A stretch of DNA of 64,000 nt from Acanthosepion esculentum (Eukaryota; Mollusca; Cephalopoda; Sepiida; Sepiidae): contig OZ038500.1 of assembly GCA_964036315.1 (NCBI GenBank), positions 55,765,872 through 55,829,871 on the forward strand. The letters run 5' to 3'. Each line of letters opens with the position of its first letter. Position 1 is the first letter of the stretch. Below are positions 1 through 11,098 of the stretch, in pieces. The notes beneath the pieces are model-generated. The model was not told the origin of the DNA and made no database searches. It worked only from the letters and a program-made list of their open reading frames with translations. Both the position numbers and the translations under genes were made by a program.

Positions 1-712
1 GAAATGAAATAGCTATTTTTTGTCGTCATTGCCAAAAGTTTTCTTTAAATAATCTTTAAATAATCTATAAAAAAAAAAAAAAAAAAAAAAAAAATTACCT
101 GATTATTATACATACTCATATTTGATGGGTATAAATAATTTTAAATAATGTAGATAATTATATTACATTTACTTGGTTTATAAAGAAATATAGCCGATTA
201 AAATTAAAAAGTTAATTTTGAAAGTAGAATTTTTAAAAATGTTTTAAAATTGAAATTAAATAAAACAGATTCTAACCTAAATATCTTTTAAAATTGTAAT
301 TAAATAAAATGTACTCTAACCATAACACCTCTCTCAAAGCAATTCAAACACTGGAAAGAATCCAAGTGAACACCGAAAGTCATGTGAAATTAATAAGTTA
401 GAATATAATATTGAAAATTAAATGTCCTTTATACATACATATATACATTTATAATACTAAGTTTATTGAATTAGTGAAATAATTTAACCACCTTTGCCGT
501 CATTGTCATAAAGTTTACATAAAATAAAATAAAATAAAATAATATTTACTTATACTCGATAAGAATAAATAATTTTAAATACTGTAAGTAATCCTAATAC
601 ATTTACTTGGTTTTTAACTAGGAGTATAGTATATTAAATATTAAAAATAACTTTTTAGAAAGGTGGATAAAACATATTCTAACCTAAACAGTCCCTCAAA
701 ATCTTTAAATAT
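1..712. repeat. Diverged tandem duplication, AT-rich
   Basis: Two related AT-rich blocks follow each other, about 1-330 and 483-712. Shared landmarks include CGTCATTG near 24 and 499, AAATAATTTTAAATA near 132 and 564, and ACATTTACTTGGTTT near 167 and 598. Poly-A runs sit inside the first block (68-94). No coding capacity is visible. The two blocks differ by many substitutions and indels, so the duplication is old. Confidence 0.6.
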
Positions 713-1117
713 ACAAATAGAAATAATACCATAAGAATTTTGGCCGTTAGAAATAAACCCAGATGACATGAATTTAGCGGATGTCAGAATTTGTTAAAAG
801 ATACATCCCTACCCATCCCTAAACATAACCCCGCTTTCAAATGTAACTATTAACTGAGACAACGAAAATTAAAAATTGAACCCTCTACCACCCCTTGTCT
901 AGATGAATGGATTTATCGGTAACCTTGGAAACCCTCAAACTATGAATCTTTACAACCGTAAATTTTAAAAAGTAAGTTACTCCAAAATTCGCTTGATGAG
1001 GAAATGGAACTAATGTCTTTGGTTTAATAACAAAATTAAATTCAGGGGCTTTAGCTTCCATATCTGAAACATGGTCATCACTGTGTAGCGGTAAAACCAT
1101 ATTTTAAATCTATTAAT

Positions 1118-1121
<4 letters not shown>
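713..1121. other. No gene recognised
   Basis: AT-rich sequence. One 71-codon open stretch on the minus strand (885-1100) shows no recognisable family, signal or repeat pattern and is not called as a gene. Confidence 0.5.
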
Positions 1122-1436
<315 letters not shown>

Positions 1437-1857
1437 TTCTGCATTCTGTTGAAGTTTCTTCTAAAACTCGATGAATTACTTAATTATGATTATCTCAAAT
1501 CCTCCTAACAATTTCTTGCATATCCTTGCTTGAACCGGCTTCTAATGCTCTGGATGGAGCGGCTTGGTGATAGTAGTCGTGGCTCTCGGGGGCACAGTCC
1601 TTGGTTAAAGGAACTTGGATGAGTTCCACCACGGAATATTTGAATGAGCGGCGCTATGTCGAGTTTAATTCGTTACCTCTTCGTCACCGAGGCCCGTTGG
1701 AACTGTTGGTATGACGTTTGCTTAATAACGTAACTGTCCGGGTTTCAATTCCTGGTAGTGGAGGCGCACTGCTGATGAGTCCCAAATATATGACGAAACG
1801 GCAGTCCAGTGCTTTATGCATTCTGTAGAGGTTTCTTCTAAAACTCGATGAATTACT
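1437..1857 (+). repeat. Fam2 dispersed ~390 bp repeat with tRNA-like box B
   Basis: The stretch matches 45782-46235 closely. Shared landmarks are CTTGAACCGGCTTCTAATGC, GAGTTCCACCACGGAATAT, CTCTTCGTCACCGAGGCCCG and CGCACTGCTGATGAGTCCCA. The motif GGGTTTCAATTCC resembles a Pol III box B, so a tRNA-derived SINE origin is likely. The segment CTCGATGAATTACT occurs at both ends of the unit (near 1467 and 1846), which means the copies are arranged head to tail with a ~380 bp period rather than as single insertions. It is followed directly by a (TA)n run. Confidence 0.75.
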
Positions 1858-1858
1858 A

Positions 1859-1892
<34 letters not shown>

Positions 1893-1962
1893 AACAAACC
1901 TCAATAAAAAAAACTTGAACGGGGAAAAAAGCTCACCAGTTGCAGAGATCGGTATGACTCAA

Positions 1963-3336
1963 TACAGGGTGCGATGTCGTCTAAATTACGCAAAAATGAA
2001 AATAACACTGAAATCTCATTTTAACAGATATATTTACCAAAATTACACAAAAATATCTTAAATACTAAACAGGAAATTTATTCAATAAAATCACCATTGG
2101 CTTCAGGAACGACTTTGGAATCTCCCACAACTCATGCTGACGGCCTCCTTGTTTAAGTTGGTGAATGCTACCATAATCCTTGACTTCAATTCATTTTTGT
2201 TGTTACAAAGACTTTTGCTGGTCTTTCGTCCAACTGCCAACATAATAATCAAGAGGATTGCAGTCTGGGGAGTAAGATGGCCAGATATAAGGTGTGATGT
2301 TGTTGCAGAAATTGTCTGACAGCTATAACTGGGATCTGCTGTTTCTGTGGCATGGTGCAGAGTCCTCTTGCCAGGTATAGTGTCTTCCAGCAGCCACCCT
2401 CTTGATCAAAGGTTGAAATAACTTCTCAAGGCACTTGACGTAGGCCTTGGTGTTGAGTCTGAGGCCCTGTGAGAAGATGAATGGAGACATAACGTCGCCT
2501 TCACTAGTGATCACACCAAATAACTTCATAATCACCCTTAGACTCATCGATCTCCTTTTGAATTCGCTAAAATTGACACTTTTTTTTCTTTTTATAATCT
2601 AAATTTAAAATTTATTTTCGATAGATTAAAGGTTTTTTAACTTGTCAATATGTTTTAAACAATTTTATTAATTATATCTATTTGTACTCTCGGTTTAACT
2701 CGTTGTAATTTATTTTATTCGTAAATAAGTTTTTTAAAGTCCTTTTAAGGTCGAATTCCCTTTTATTTTTGTAAAAAGCAATATATTAGATGTACTAGGT
2801 ATCTTACTGGGATGTGGGTAAAACGGAAAACATAATTACCTTCTAAGTATCCGATGAAAGGGTGTCCACAAAAAAAAAAAAAAAAAAAAAAAAAATTCCC
2901 CGCAAACAACTTAAATAGAGCACACACCATTGTGATTGGCTATTGATCAACTACCAATCAAATGCGCGATGACGGGGTATATTATAGAAGTTAGTGTCTG
3001 TAAGCATTTTTAGAGGGCGTATCAGAGTCCGATCAGCTCTGATGGGGTCGACTTGGTGAGGTCAGTATGATGTTTGAAAGACCCGAAACTGCCCAATGAT
3101 CCATTTCAGAACATCACTGACGACGCCCTCTAGCGCTAAAGAGCGTATATTCAAAACACTCAGATGCTCGTATTGGAGAACCGGTGCGAATGCCAAACAG
3201 TACAGCATGCCGTTTGCGTCATCCAACTGTATCCAACTGAACATATTATACTGTTCATTCGACAAAATAAAACAAAGAACACACGTATGCGAAATAAAAA
3301 TATACAATGGCTACAATTTACATAATGCACCCTGTA
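1963..3336 (-). mobile_element. Tc1/mariner-superfamily DNA transposon, degenerate copy 1
   Basis: Both ends carry related terminal inverted repeats: TACAGGGTGCGATG at 1963 and the complement ending GCACCCTGTA at 3336. The 1.37 kb length is typical of the superfamily. The C-terminal half of the transposase gene is readable on the minus strand (about 2075-2567). The interior 2570-3110 is AT-rich, contains a poly-A run (2871-2894) and no longer reads as transposase, so it may be an insertion or a rearranged part. The 5' segment (about 3120-3336) aligns with 20240-20490 of the second copy. Treating 1963-3336 as one element is inference. Confidence 0.7.
2075..2567 (-). pseudogene. Transposase C-terminal half (Tc1/mariner superfamily), broken
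   Basis: The minus strand encodes the catalytic half of a DDE/D transposase, which would cut and rejoin the element ends. Readable motifs are GVITSEGDVM, the second-aspartate motif QEDSAPCH, and the third-aspartate motif SPDCNPLDYY. Exactly 32 residues separate the two aspartates when the frame is read through one stop codon. The frame closes with a conserved VVPEANGDF-like tail near 2100. The N-terminal DNA-binding part and the first catalytic aspartate are not visible. An in-frame stop lies between the two aspartate motifs, so the gene is dead. Confidence 0.8.
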
Positions 3337-3478
3337 CATTGGCTTGACAGTAATTGATAGCAGGCGATAATTGATAGAGTGATCGATTCCTTCTAAGGAT
3401 TTGCCGACCTATGTTTATATGGACTTTTGTCCTTGTTTTGGTGTGTGGAACCCACCTCCAAATTCTGTAAAAGTATTT

Positions 3479-3498
3479 TTGATACACACACACACACA

Positions 3499-3553
<55 letters not shown>
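3479..3553. repeat. (CA)n(CT)n(TA)n microsatellite
   Basis: A clean compound run in the order CA, CT, TA. It lies directly upstream of the truncated retroelement pol sequence and probably marks the breakpoint where the 5' part of that element was lost. Confidence 0.95.
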
Positions 3554-3554
<1 letters not shown>

Positions 3555-4473
3555 TGATACTGCAAATCTCCATCGACGAACGTGACCACCACAAAACTGC
3601 ATTCACCTAGGAGGGTAGATATTACCAATATACACGCCTAGCCTTCAGTATAACATCTGCTGGTCAAATATTTTCTCGATACATCGCCGAGGCATTGGCC
3701 ACCCTCATTTCGCGGGATTATATCTCGTCATACATTGATGACAACGTCGTCCACGCCAAAACCTTTCATGATTACATCATTGCCCTGGAACAGCTATTCA
3801 TCGCCCTTTAAAATTTCGGACTGAAACTCAACCCCGAGAAGTGCACCTTTCTCACTTCAGAAACCAAATTTCTCGGTCGCATTGTTGACAGCAAAGTATT
3901 CAGACCCAACCCAGAACACATTCCTGTCATTGTCGAGATGAAGCCACCCACTACAAGAAAAGACGTAAAAAACTCTCATAGGACGTCTCGTCTGGATACG
4001 CCAATTTCTGGAGACTCCTTTACATGAACTCAACAGGACCACCAAGGCATTCGTCTGGACAGAAAAGACCGACAAGGCTTTTGAAAAAATTAAGAAACGC
4101 TTATCATCACCACCAGTTATCTCATTTCCAGATTTCGCTCAACCCTTTACACTCACAACAGTCGCGTGTGCTGCTATCCTTATGAAGGAAGCTAACAAAG
4201 GACGAAAAAAGATTATAACCGTCGCTTCCCACGGCTTCAGCCCAATAGAACAGAGATGGTCCACTATCGCAAAAAAAAAGAGCTATATTCAAATTTGATT
4301 ACATTCTGCGCAGCCGCCCATTCATTATTTTCATTGACCACCGTTCACTGACATACCTCGACCAGCATGAATTCAATAACGTAAAAATTTGACGATGGCA
4401 GGAAGAAATATCCAGCTATAAATTCGTCTTAGAACCCATGGAGGATGACTACAATGTTTTGGCTGACATGCAG
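3555..4473 (+). pseudogene. pol: Ty3/gypsy-type pol relic: reverse transcriptase and RNase H
   Basis: The translated pieces match the order of an LTR-retrotransposon Pol. The reverse-transcriptase palm begins with ISIDERDHHKTAFT (3569-3607), followed by SAGQIFSRYIAEAL and the catalytic box YIDDN (about 3730-3745), then KLNPEKCTFL and KFLGRIVD. An RNase-H-like part follows from about 4130 (PFTLTT, ASHGFSPIEQRWS, IIFIDHRSLTYL, ending near EPMEDDYNVLADM at 4470). Stops and frameshifts occur at 3608, about 3810, about 3970, about 4297 and about 4388, so no protein is made. The 5' part (gag, protease, finger domain, 5' LTR) is absent; the element starts abruptly after a microsatellite. Confidence 0.9.
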
Positions 4474-4901
4474 AGGACACGGCCTAAAGAAGACCCCCAA
4501 TTTACCGGCCAATCCGACCGCAGCGAGCAAAACGTTCAGACTTCAAAACTTAGAACTTCATATCTACGTCCTGTCGTAATGTCTCGGAGAAATCAAGGGT
4601 ACACAACTACTCTCTGTAACACACACGCCACAGAACCTCGAACTTCATAGACACGCCGCCGACGCATTTTTTTTGCCTGTCACACCACATCAACCATCAC
4701 CACGGAAGAAGTATCCGACGACATTAAAATCGTAGCTGAACAAGCTTCCGACGATATAATGGCAAGGATCGTCAAAGGCCTACAAGCGGTGGACTCAGGC
4801 GAATCGTCTACACTCAACATCACGATTGATCCCAGTGACCACTGGGCAGCAATCTAAAATACCTATAACAGTTCTATCTTGAACCGGGGACATCTGTCCT
4901 G
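4474..4901 (+). pseudogene. Pol relic, RNase H to integrase linker
   Basis: Sequence lies between the recognisable RNase H and integrase parts of the same element and runs in the same direction. It reads as a polar, threonine- and serine-rich peptide in pieces (DMQRTRPKEDPQFTG; PSTTEEVSDDIKIVAEQAS-like further on) with several frame changes. No domain can be named. The element-level continuity is the main support. Confidence 0.6.
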
Positions 4902-6030
4902 ATGCTAAAAGACTCCCAAAATACGCCCAAACTCGTTGTACCTTACAAGCTACGATCCAAATACTTACACCAAGCATATGACTGCATTAACCACTCTAGT
5001 ACCACTTTGATGCACACCCACTTACCAAATTATTGGTGGGAGTTAAAAAATGGTGACATCACGGCATACGTCGAATCATGCAAAAACTGCGTGGGACGCA
5101 AGAGGAATTACGGCAAGCGCCCAAACTGGCCCAGCGGACATTGCAAGCGAGGCAAAAGACTCTTCGAGGTCGTATACACAAACTTCGTCATGATGCCACT
5201 TTCAAAGGGCAAACGCTACATCCTAATGATTTTGGATAGCTTTAGCCAACACCTTGCGCCAGAGACCGTGCGATCAACGCGGCTCGCGGACTCTACCAAT
5301 TCTTCCTCCGCCACCGGGAGATACCCTGTATCGTATATTCCGACCGTGGTACCCACTGCAGAAGAGAAATGTATAAGAATTTCTGCGAGAAGACATCGAT
5401 CACGCAGCAAAGTTCCGGCAACATCGATCGACAGCATCGTACGTTAAAGAACACTGTTTATATGCTCTGTGAGGATAGGAACTGTGAATGGACCGATGTT
5501 CTCGAATCTGTTGTGTCGTTAATGAACGCTACCACTAACAGAGCGACTGGAATTTCGCATTACGTCATTACTGGTCGGCACCCCAACATCGGTTTGCCCA
5601 AAGTACCCAACCGGAACAATTCCAGTGACGTTCCTGGTGCTTACGACATGCTTATAAACGCTTTGCTGCGACAAGTTCACCAACACGTCGCCCTAGCAAA
5701 TAATGAGGCCGACCACAAGACGAACAAACAGCTGAATCAACTCATCTATAAAGATCCGATACGGGTCGGAGACAAGGTCTTACTCCACAGACCTTATTCA
5801 CCTACATCCCACATATCACATCTGCCTTGGACAGGTAGTTACCAAGTCATCAAGACGAATGACATGGTACTCCAAATCACAAACGGTCATAGTGAATCTA
5901 GTTGGGTCCATCGCGCTCACGTACGTCGCCTTGTACTTCGGCCTGGCCACCTTATTTATACGAACTTGCCTCCTCTTCTTCAAACTTTCAACCCAAGACA
6001 CCCAACTCGACACCTCATCCCATGTCTGAT
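4902..6030 (+). pseudogene. int: Ty3/gypsy-type integrase relic with GPY/F-like tail
   Basis: This part would insert retroelement cDNA into host DNA. A zinc-binding HHCC-like region is seen at about 4965-5090 (HQAYD then CKNC). The catalytic core follows with GKRYILMILDSFSQ near 5208. The block SSGNIDRQHRTLKNT (about 5411-5455) corresponds to the place of the third catalytic acidic residue, where families usually have glutamate but an aspartate is read here. The C-terminal module reads RVGDKVLLHRP, LPWTGSYQVIK and WVHRAHVRRL (about 5760-5935). A frameshift separates the core (open to about 5447) from the second half (5369-6040). The first-aspartate position in YTNFVMMPL reads N rather than D, a further sign of decay. 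Confidence 0.88.
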
Positions 6031-6281
6031 GATCATATAAACAATGAGAACACCAGATTTAGCGATCTTGCACAGTCATCAGTCCCGATATTCAAAAGAA
6101 GAAATCCCAAAAGACATACACGTAGTCAGCTACCGAAACATTTTGAAAACTTCATTACGCGCTAAAAACAAACAAAAAAAAAGACAACACACCATACATA
6201 TAACATATCAACCCGAGCATCACCACACCATACATACAACACACCAACCTATCCGTGAATCAGAATAAGATCTAGGGAAGT
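6031..6281 (+). other. Retroelement 3' region with purine-rich tract
   Basis: Short spacer between the end of integrase and the 3' LTR. The purine-rich AAGATCTAGGGAAG (6267-6280) directly before the LTR is in the position of a polypurine tract, the second-strand primer of LTR retroelements. A degenerate CACACCATACATA... tandem motif precedes it (about 6189-6245). Confidence 0.6.
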
Positions 6282-6855
6282 TGTTATAATCTTCCTAAAC
6301 CAGATCTGATTCGTTACACAAATTTCCACCACTGGCCGGATGGGAACGCTCCGAAACCCAATACCGAACTAAAAATCCCAACAAACACGCATCGGCTCCG
6401 CACACACCTTCCGCTTTCCTCACCCCCCACAACAATAAAAACATACAATCCAATTTTTTACCCAATAGCACCCACTTCCGCCTAAAGAAGCCAAATGGGA
6501 ATTGGAGCTGATCTGAGCTTACGAAAGAGCTTAAAAGCCCATCAGAGACTACTTCAGCTGTTGGACAGCACAACAGCCAGGGTTCACACGCTGGTCAGAA
6601 TGCCATCTCCACACCCAAAGACAACTGACCTCCCATCTCCAAGAACATCTCACCACAGCCCATCACCGCAGTAAAATCACTACCCACCCTCCCTCTAATT
6701 ACCATAAGCCATTGCGAACGGCTTTACTTATCTCATTCTTTCAACGAAAGACTTTCACACCACTTCACCATTCATTGTATTTTTTGTTAATACAATTATT
6801 TATTTCTTAAAGTTCTGTCGTTTCTCGTTTCTTCTACCATACGCTTAATATAACA
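6282..6855 (+). repeat. 3' LTR of the Ty3/gypsy-type element (574 bp)
   Basis: The segment begins TGTTATA (6282) and ends TATAACA (6849-6855), a perfect 7-bp inverted pair of the canonical TG...CA form, and it lies immediately after a polypurine tract downstream of integrase. An AATAAA-type signal occurs near 6434. No second LTR copy is present in the window, so no target duplication can be tested; the bases following the LTR are ATAGT. Confidence 0.8.
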
Positions 6856-6983
6856 ATAGTTTTATAAAAAAACTTCGCAGAACTGCAGTAAGATATTTTA
6901 ACCATTGCTAAAATAGAACGTTTCAGACCTCAATGTAAAAAATTTGCTATTACACGATTTGAACAATTTTGGTGTTACACGCG

Positions 6984-6984
<1 letters not shown>

Positions 6985-7030
<46 letters not shown>

Positions 7031-7034
7031 AAAC

Positions 7035-7087
<53 letters not shown>

Positions 7088-7091
7088 AAAC

Positions 7092-7136
<45 letters not shown>

Positions 7137-7140
7137 AAAC

Positions 7141-7203
<63 letters not shown>
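6985..7203. repeat. (TA)n minisatellite with TGTGAAACG interruptions
   Basis: Four (TA)n blocks are separated by three copies of the same interruption, TGTGAAACG. The regular spacing (about 55-60 bp) shows that the interruption plus TA block was amplified as a unit. A similar TGTGAAATGATT interruption is found in the 48.4-48.8 kb array. Confidence 0.9.
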
Positions 7204-7206
<3 letters not shown>

Positions 7207-7862
7207 CCTGAATGTAAGCTGTAAAGATATGAATATAAGTTAGAAGAATGCGTCAGATAGAACCAGATATATTTCCTGTAGAAGTCGGAAGTCGAGTTTT
7301 CATCGCCAAATCGTCTTCGCGAAAGCTGACAAAATTTGGTTCCAGGTCTGAAAAACGGAAATATAGTAAGAGGCCCTTAGCTTGAGTCGAGGCTACATCT
7401 GCATGATTCTGACATTACCAGACTGAATGAAAACCAAAAAAGCTTGTATTGATTGTGTTACTTGTGTTACTACAATGTTATGTTTCCACAAAGTTGCACG
7501 AAAAGTTTTTTTTTAATGTGAAAAAAGAAAAGACAAAACCAGTCGATTCATTATTGAATTCAGTTTGCCAGTTTGAAAGCATACAAAAATATCAGGCATG
7601 ACAGGTGAGGAAGATCTATCTACGATGAACTGTGCAAATAACGTAAACAAATTATATCAACGCATAACAAGGATTTATCTTGGGAGGGGGAGATGAAAGA
7701 ATCAGAGGTTTCTTCAAGTCCAAGAAGAATTGCTCATCAAAGCAAATAGAATGAATATAATTTTTGATCTCCGATACTTTCTGACGATCGTAGTTTGTCG
7801 ACACGAGAGTTGCAAATAGAAGTAATTAAAATTAAGGTAATAGAAAAACTAGTTATAAAATA
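7204..7862. other. No gene recognised
   Basis: Single-copy-looking sequence of moderate AT content with no long open frame, no tRNA-like boxes and no clear match to the other repeat families of the window. Confidence 0.5.
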
Positions 7863-7886
7863 ATACCATCTTAATGCATGACATAT

Positions 7887-7926
<40 letters not shown>

Positions 7927-7992
7927 TAACATATATATTCATATACATATATATACACATACATATACATATAGATATATATATATATACAC

Positions 7993-8046
<54 letters not shown>
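7863..8046. repeat. (TA)n/(CATA)n microsatellite
   Basis: Imperfect TA and CATA runs, AT-only except for scattered C and G. No coding value. Confidence 0.95.
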
Positions 8047-8054
8047 ACATATCG

Positions 8055-8458
8055 TCGTCGTCATCCGTCCGTGCGCTAGAAGCCTGGCCGGGATATATGG
8101 AGAACTAGGGCTGCCCAGACGTCTGGTTCCCCCTCTCGGCTTTGCTAGCAGTGTCCAAGCGTGAGGATAAACCAATGCAGTTTGGTATCAGCGCGACTGC
8201 AGGAGTTGCCGGAAGGTAGCACAAAGTGCTGTCCATCCGACTTAGGGGCTCCGGGTTTGAATTCAGTGTTGTCCTTCTAGACCACTTGACATCCAAGGTT
8301 ATAGAACTCAGTCTGTGCTGCTATTTTACCCATAGCTGGAAGGAGGATTCACACTTTTCCCAAGGCTATTAGCACGTAAGTGAATGTAATGGATTCGACT
8401 GGAATTCGAACTCGGCTCTCCGATTCATCATCCAAGCCGCTATCCATTACTCCATCGT
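8055..8458 (-). repeat. Fam1 tRNA-derived SINE, minus orientation, with extended body
   Basis: The 8216-8458 part is a reverse copy of the Fam1 SINE. Read on the minus strand it starts CACGATGGAGTAATGGATAG (a box-A-like head), then GAGTTCGAATTCCAG (box B), CACTTACGTGCTAATA and a tail that ends in GAATTCA. Matching copies lie at 12336, 21467, 25340, 42815, 47656, 53111 and 59090. The flanking part 8060-8215 contains GGCTGCCCAGACGTCTGGTT and is not shared with the other copies here, so it may be a longer body or a neighbouring repeat. Confidence 0.8.
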
Positions 8459-8556
8459 GTCGTCGTCGTCGTCTTCTTCTTCTTCTTCTTCTTCTTCTTC
8501 TTCTTCTTCTTCTTCTTCTTCTTCTTCTTCTTCTTCTTCTTCTCTCTCTCTTCTCT

Positions 8557-8633
<77 letters not shown>
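8459..8633. repeat. (CTT)n then (TA)n microsatellite
   Basis: A (TCG)n/(CTT)n run of about 90 bp is followed by (CT)n and about 70 bp of (TA)n. It starts exactly at the head of the Fam1 SINE copy. Confidence 0.95.
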
Positions 8634-8634
<1 letters not shown>

Positions 8635-8875
8635 TTAACAGAAGTTTGAATATTTCAGAAAGTATTGATCTATTGTGGCACTTGATATCTGGTGAAAGTC
8701 ACCAGAAACTACACGCCTGAAAGCTTACAAAATATAATAACAAGATCGTTTAAAATGTAATTACTGTTGTAATTTAATTGTAAAACATAGCATTCCTGGT
8801 TTGATTTTTACCGTTGTAACTCGTAAAAGGCATAAAAACACATGCCGATATTATATTTTCTTTTCCTACCGATAT

Positions 8876-9435
8876 GTCTTTTGCAAAAAGCAGGTGAAAA
8901 TATTCCCAGGTGCTTAGTGAATTTTTATGAAAAAGCTCCACTTGATTTTAATTCCATAAACAGCTAGGTAACTAAGATTAAAGTTAATCGTTTAAATAAA
9001 GTAGAAACTGATCTTAATGACAGACCCCTCAGTGGCACGACTGTAGCTGTTGTGAATGAAGATGAGGCTGATGTTCTCATTACAGTGGACAAAAGGATTA
9101 TTATTTCAAATCGGTGAAGGCGATACGGCAGTTTCATGCGTTTCATTGAAGCCTCTCGTTCTCTTGCAAAAAAGATTTGCAAATATTCCCAGCAGATGAA
9201 TATATTTTTTATTGAAAAGCCGCACTTGATTTAAATTCCATAAATAAAAAAATAAATAAAATTAATGACAATTTAGATAAAGGAGAAACTGATCTTAATG
9301 ACAGGTCCTTCAGTGGCAGAGCTGCAGCTGTTTTTAATGAAGATAAGGCTGATGTTCTCATAACAGTTGACAAAATGATTAGTATTTCAAAATGGCGAAG
9401 GTCTTCAATTGCAAAACGGAAGTGCCGGTAGTTTA
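8876..9435 (+). pseudogene. Mariner-like transposase N-terminal fragment, tandemly duplicated
   Basis: Two ~280-bp units follow each other (about 8876-9160 and 9166-9435). Each encodes a helix-turn-helix linker of mariner type: unit 1 reads ETDLNDRPLSGTTVAVVNED and unit 2 reads ETDLNDRSFSGRAAAVFNED, each followed by ADVLITVDK. Unit 2 continues, after a frameshift, into NGSAGSLVQSI, which resembles the second helix-turn-helix of mariner transposases. The N-terminal part of a mariner transposase binds the element ends. No catalytic domain and no terminal repeats are present nearby, and frames are interrupted, so this is a dead fragment. Confidence 0.65.
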
Positions 9436-9744
9436 GTGCAGTCTATTGGCTACACTTTGGAATGTGCAATATGGATGACCATGTTGTTGATAGAATACAC
9501 GAAGCTTGCAGAGGATTAGTGCTGCTCAAGGTGTTCCGTAGCTGCACAAATACGTACTGTAGCCATGAAGAAGGACCTACGATGTCGACGGTTCTCTTGT
9601 GATAGTGAGTCGAAAGAGGGAAATCGCACATTGATAAAAAAAAGCCTCCAATAATCTTTGAAGAGTATAATGCTATGATTGAGAAGAGAAGACACTATGT
9701 TGTTCAGAGTCTCTAATTTCTGTTTGAATTTTTAGTATATGTTC
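9436..9744. other. No clear feature; possible decayed mariner continuation
   Basis: Sequence follows the mariner fragment and contains short peptide stretches in the same direction, but no catalytic motif can be identified. Confidence 0.35.
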
Positions 9745-10140
9745 TTCTCTGTATATCCTTTATTAACCTGCGAGCAATTGTTTTCATCTTTGTTATCATC
9801 ACAACGTTTCAGCCGATGTACCCTCCGGTCTTCCTCAGGTTCTTGTCGATCATGGTAACCGTTAAAGAATTTCAAGTTCTCGTTCCGCTGACCTTGTTTA
9901 GGGATACCTTTTTATTTTATTTTATCACAGCTCAGTTATTGCTTACTATGTTTCCGTGTGGTCTGCCCGGCTCAAGGATTGAACTCACACTATGTCACCA
10001 AATTCAAAAAATAACTCTTTAATCCACTAGACTATCGAGAAACACATGATGAAGAATGGAAAGCAGAACGGTCGAAGCGTTGTAGTAATAGGAACAAAGA
10101 TGAGGATAACAGTCATTATGGAGATAAGGTAAATAATTCG
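9745..10140 (-). repeat. Fam3 tRNA-related SINE-like repeat, minus orientation
   Basis: The block contains GGATTGAACTCAC and TTAATCCACTAGACTAT, which read on the minus strand as a box B and a box A. It is flanked by the sequence GAACAAAGATGAGGATAACAG. The same combination recurs at 49000-49400 (GGATTGAACTTAC, TTTAAACCACTAG, CAAAGACGAGGACGATAG) and partly at 42300-42420. A phrase like CGTTTCAGCC...GTACCCTCCGG also occurs. These shared parts support one dispersed family. Confidence 0.65.
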
Positions 10141-10724
10141 GAAACCATTTTTGACAGGTTCGAGCATTCACAATAGCTTCTCCATAAATTTAACAAATAT
10201 TTATTCTTGAGTTATATATGCCTGTTGTTTTAGACCATCCAATTATATATGGCGAAATGATTCGCTTACGACCACATCACGCTAAAACCCGGGTTCCCGT
10301 ACGATCACCGAAAATTTTGAAGAAATAACTTTGAATTCCTCAGTTCACTACATGGAACTTCAAAAAATCAATTTGACTCGTATTCGGTTCGGGTTAATTC
10401 CGTCCAAAAACCGATTTGGGGCGAAATTCTAATTAAGGCCGAAAATCGAGTTCTTCAAATCACAAACTCCGTGGAACTTCAAATTGAGTTGAGTTCTTCA
10501 AATAACAAGCACTGCAGGATTGGAAAACTTTAAAATTTTAATTCTGACTCCGTGGAATTTTGAAGAAATAAAATTAATTTCCTCAGTTAATAAAATTTGG
10601 GAGATAGTTTAAACAGAATTTAAATAAAAAAATTTTAAGTTTACAATTTTGTTTGTTTCTACTTAAAACTATTACTTGAAATCACTATTTTTTTCAGTTG
10701 TTTTGAAATTTTAATATTCAACCA
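10141..10724. other. No gene recognised
   Basis: AT-rich sequence with a few internally repeated phrases (for example AATTTTGAAGAAATAA near 10312 and 10557, and ACTCCGTGGAA near 10466 and 10546), suggesting an old short-period duplication. No coding evidence. Confidence 0.45.
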
Positions 10725-11098
10725 TCCCCTCCTTATCTGAGCACAAATGTTAATATGGATATTCAAGCACCAGATGAATAGCAGATTTTCAATTTTGAGG
10801 TCATCCTGATTCTAAAGAAATATAATATGTCTATATGGGGGTTAAGTTATAGGAGGATCAGACATACGGATGGATAGACATAATTTGCCTTTTATTTATT
10901 TATTGAAAGATTTGAAACCGTTCCCTCCTCATCTGGAAACAAATGTTACCGCTGGATGTTCAAGAACCAGATAAAGGGTCGATTTTCAAACCCGAGATCA
11001 TCCTGATTCCAAAAATTTATAATATATCTAAATATAGCAAGTTTGGCCAGGTTGTAGACACACGAACGGACACATAGAATATACCATTTATATATTTA
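10725..11098. repeat. Diverged tandem duplication, ~185 bp unit
   Basis: Two units (about 10725-10905 and 10910-11098) share CCCTCCT(T/C)ATCTG, ACAAATGTTA, TGAGGTCATCCTGATTC versus CGAGATCATCCTGATTC, and endings with ACGGATGGATAGACATA versus ACGAACGGACACATAGA then TTTATATATTTA-like sequence. It is probably part of a dispersed repeat of unknown class. Confidence 0.7.
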
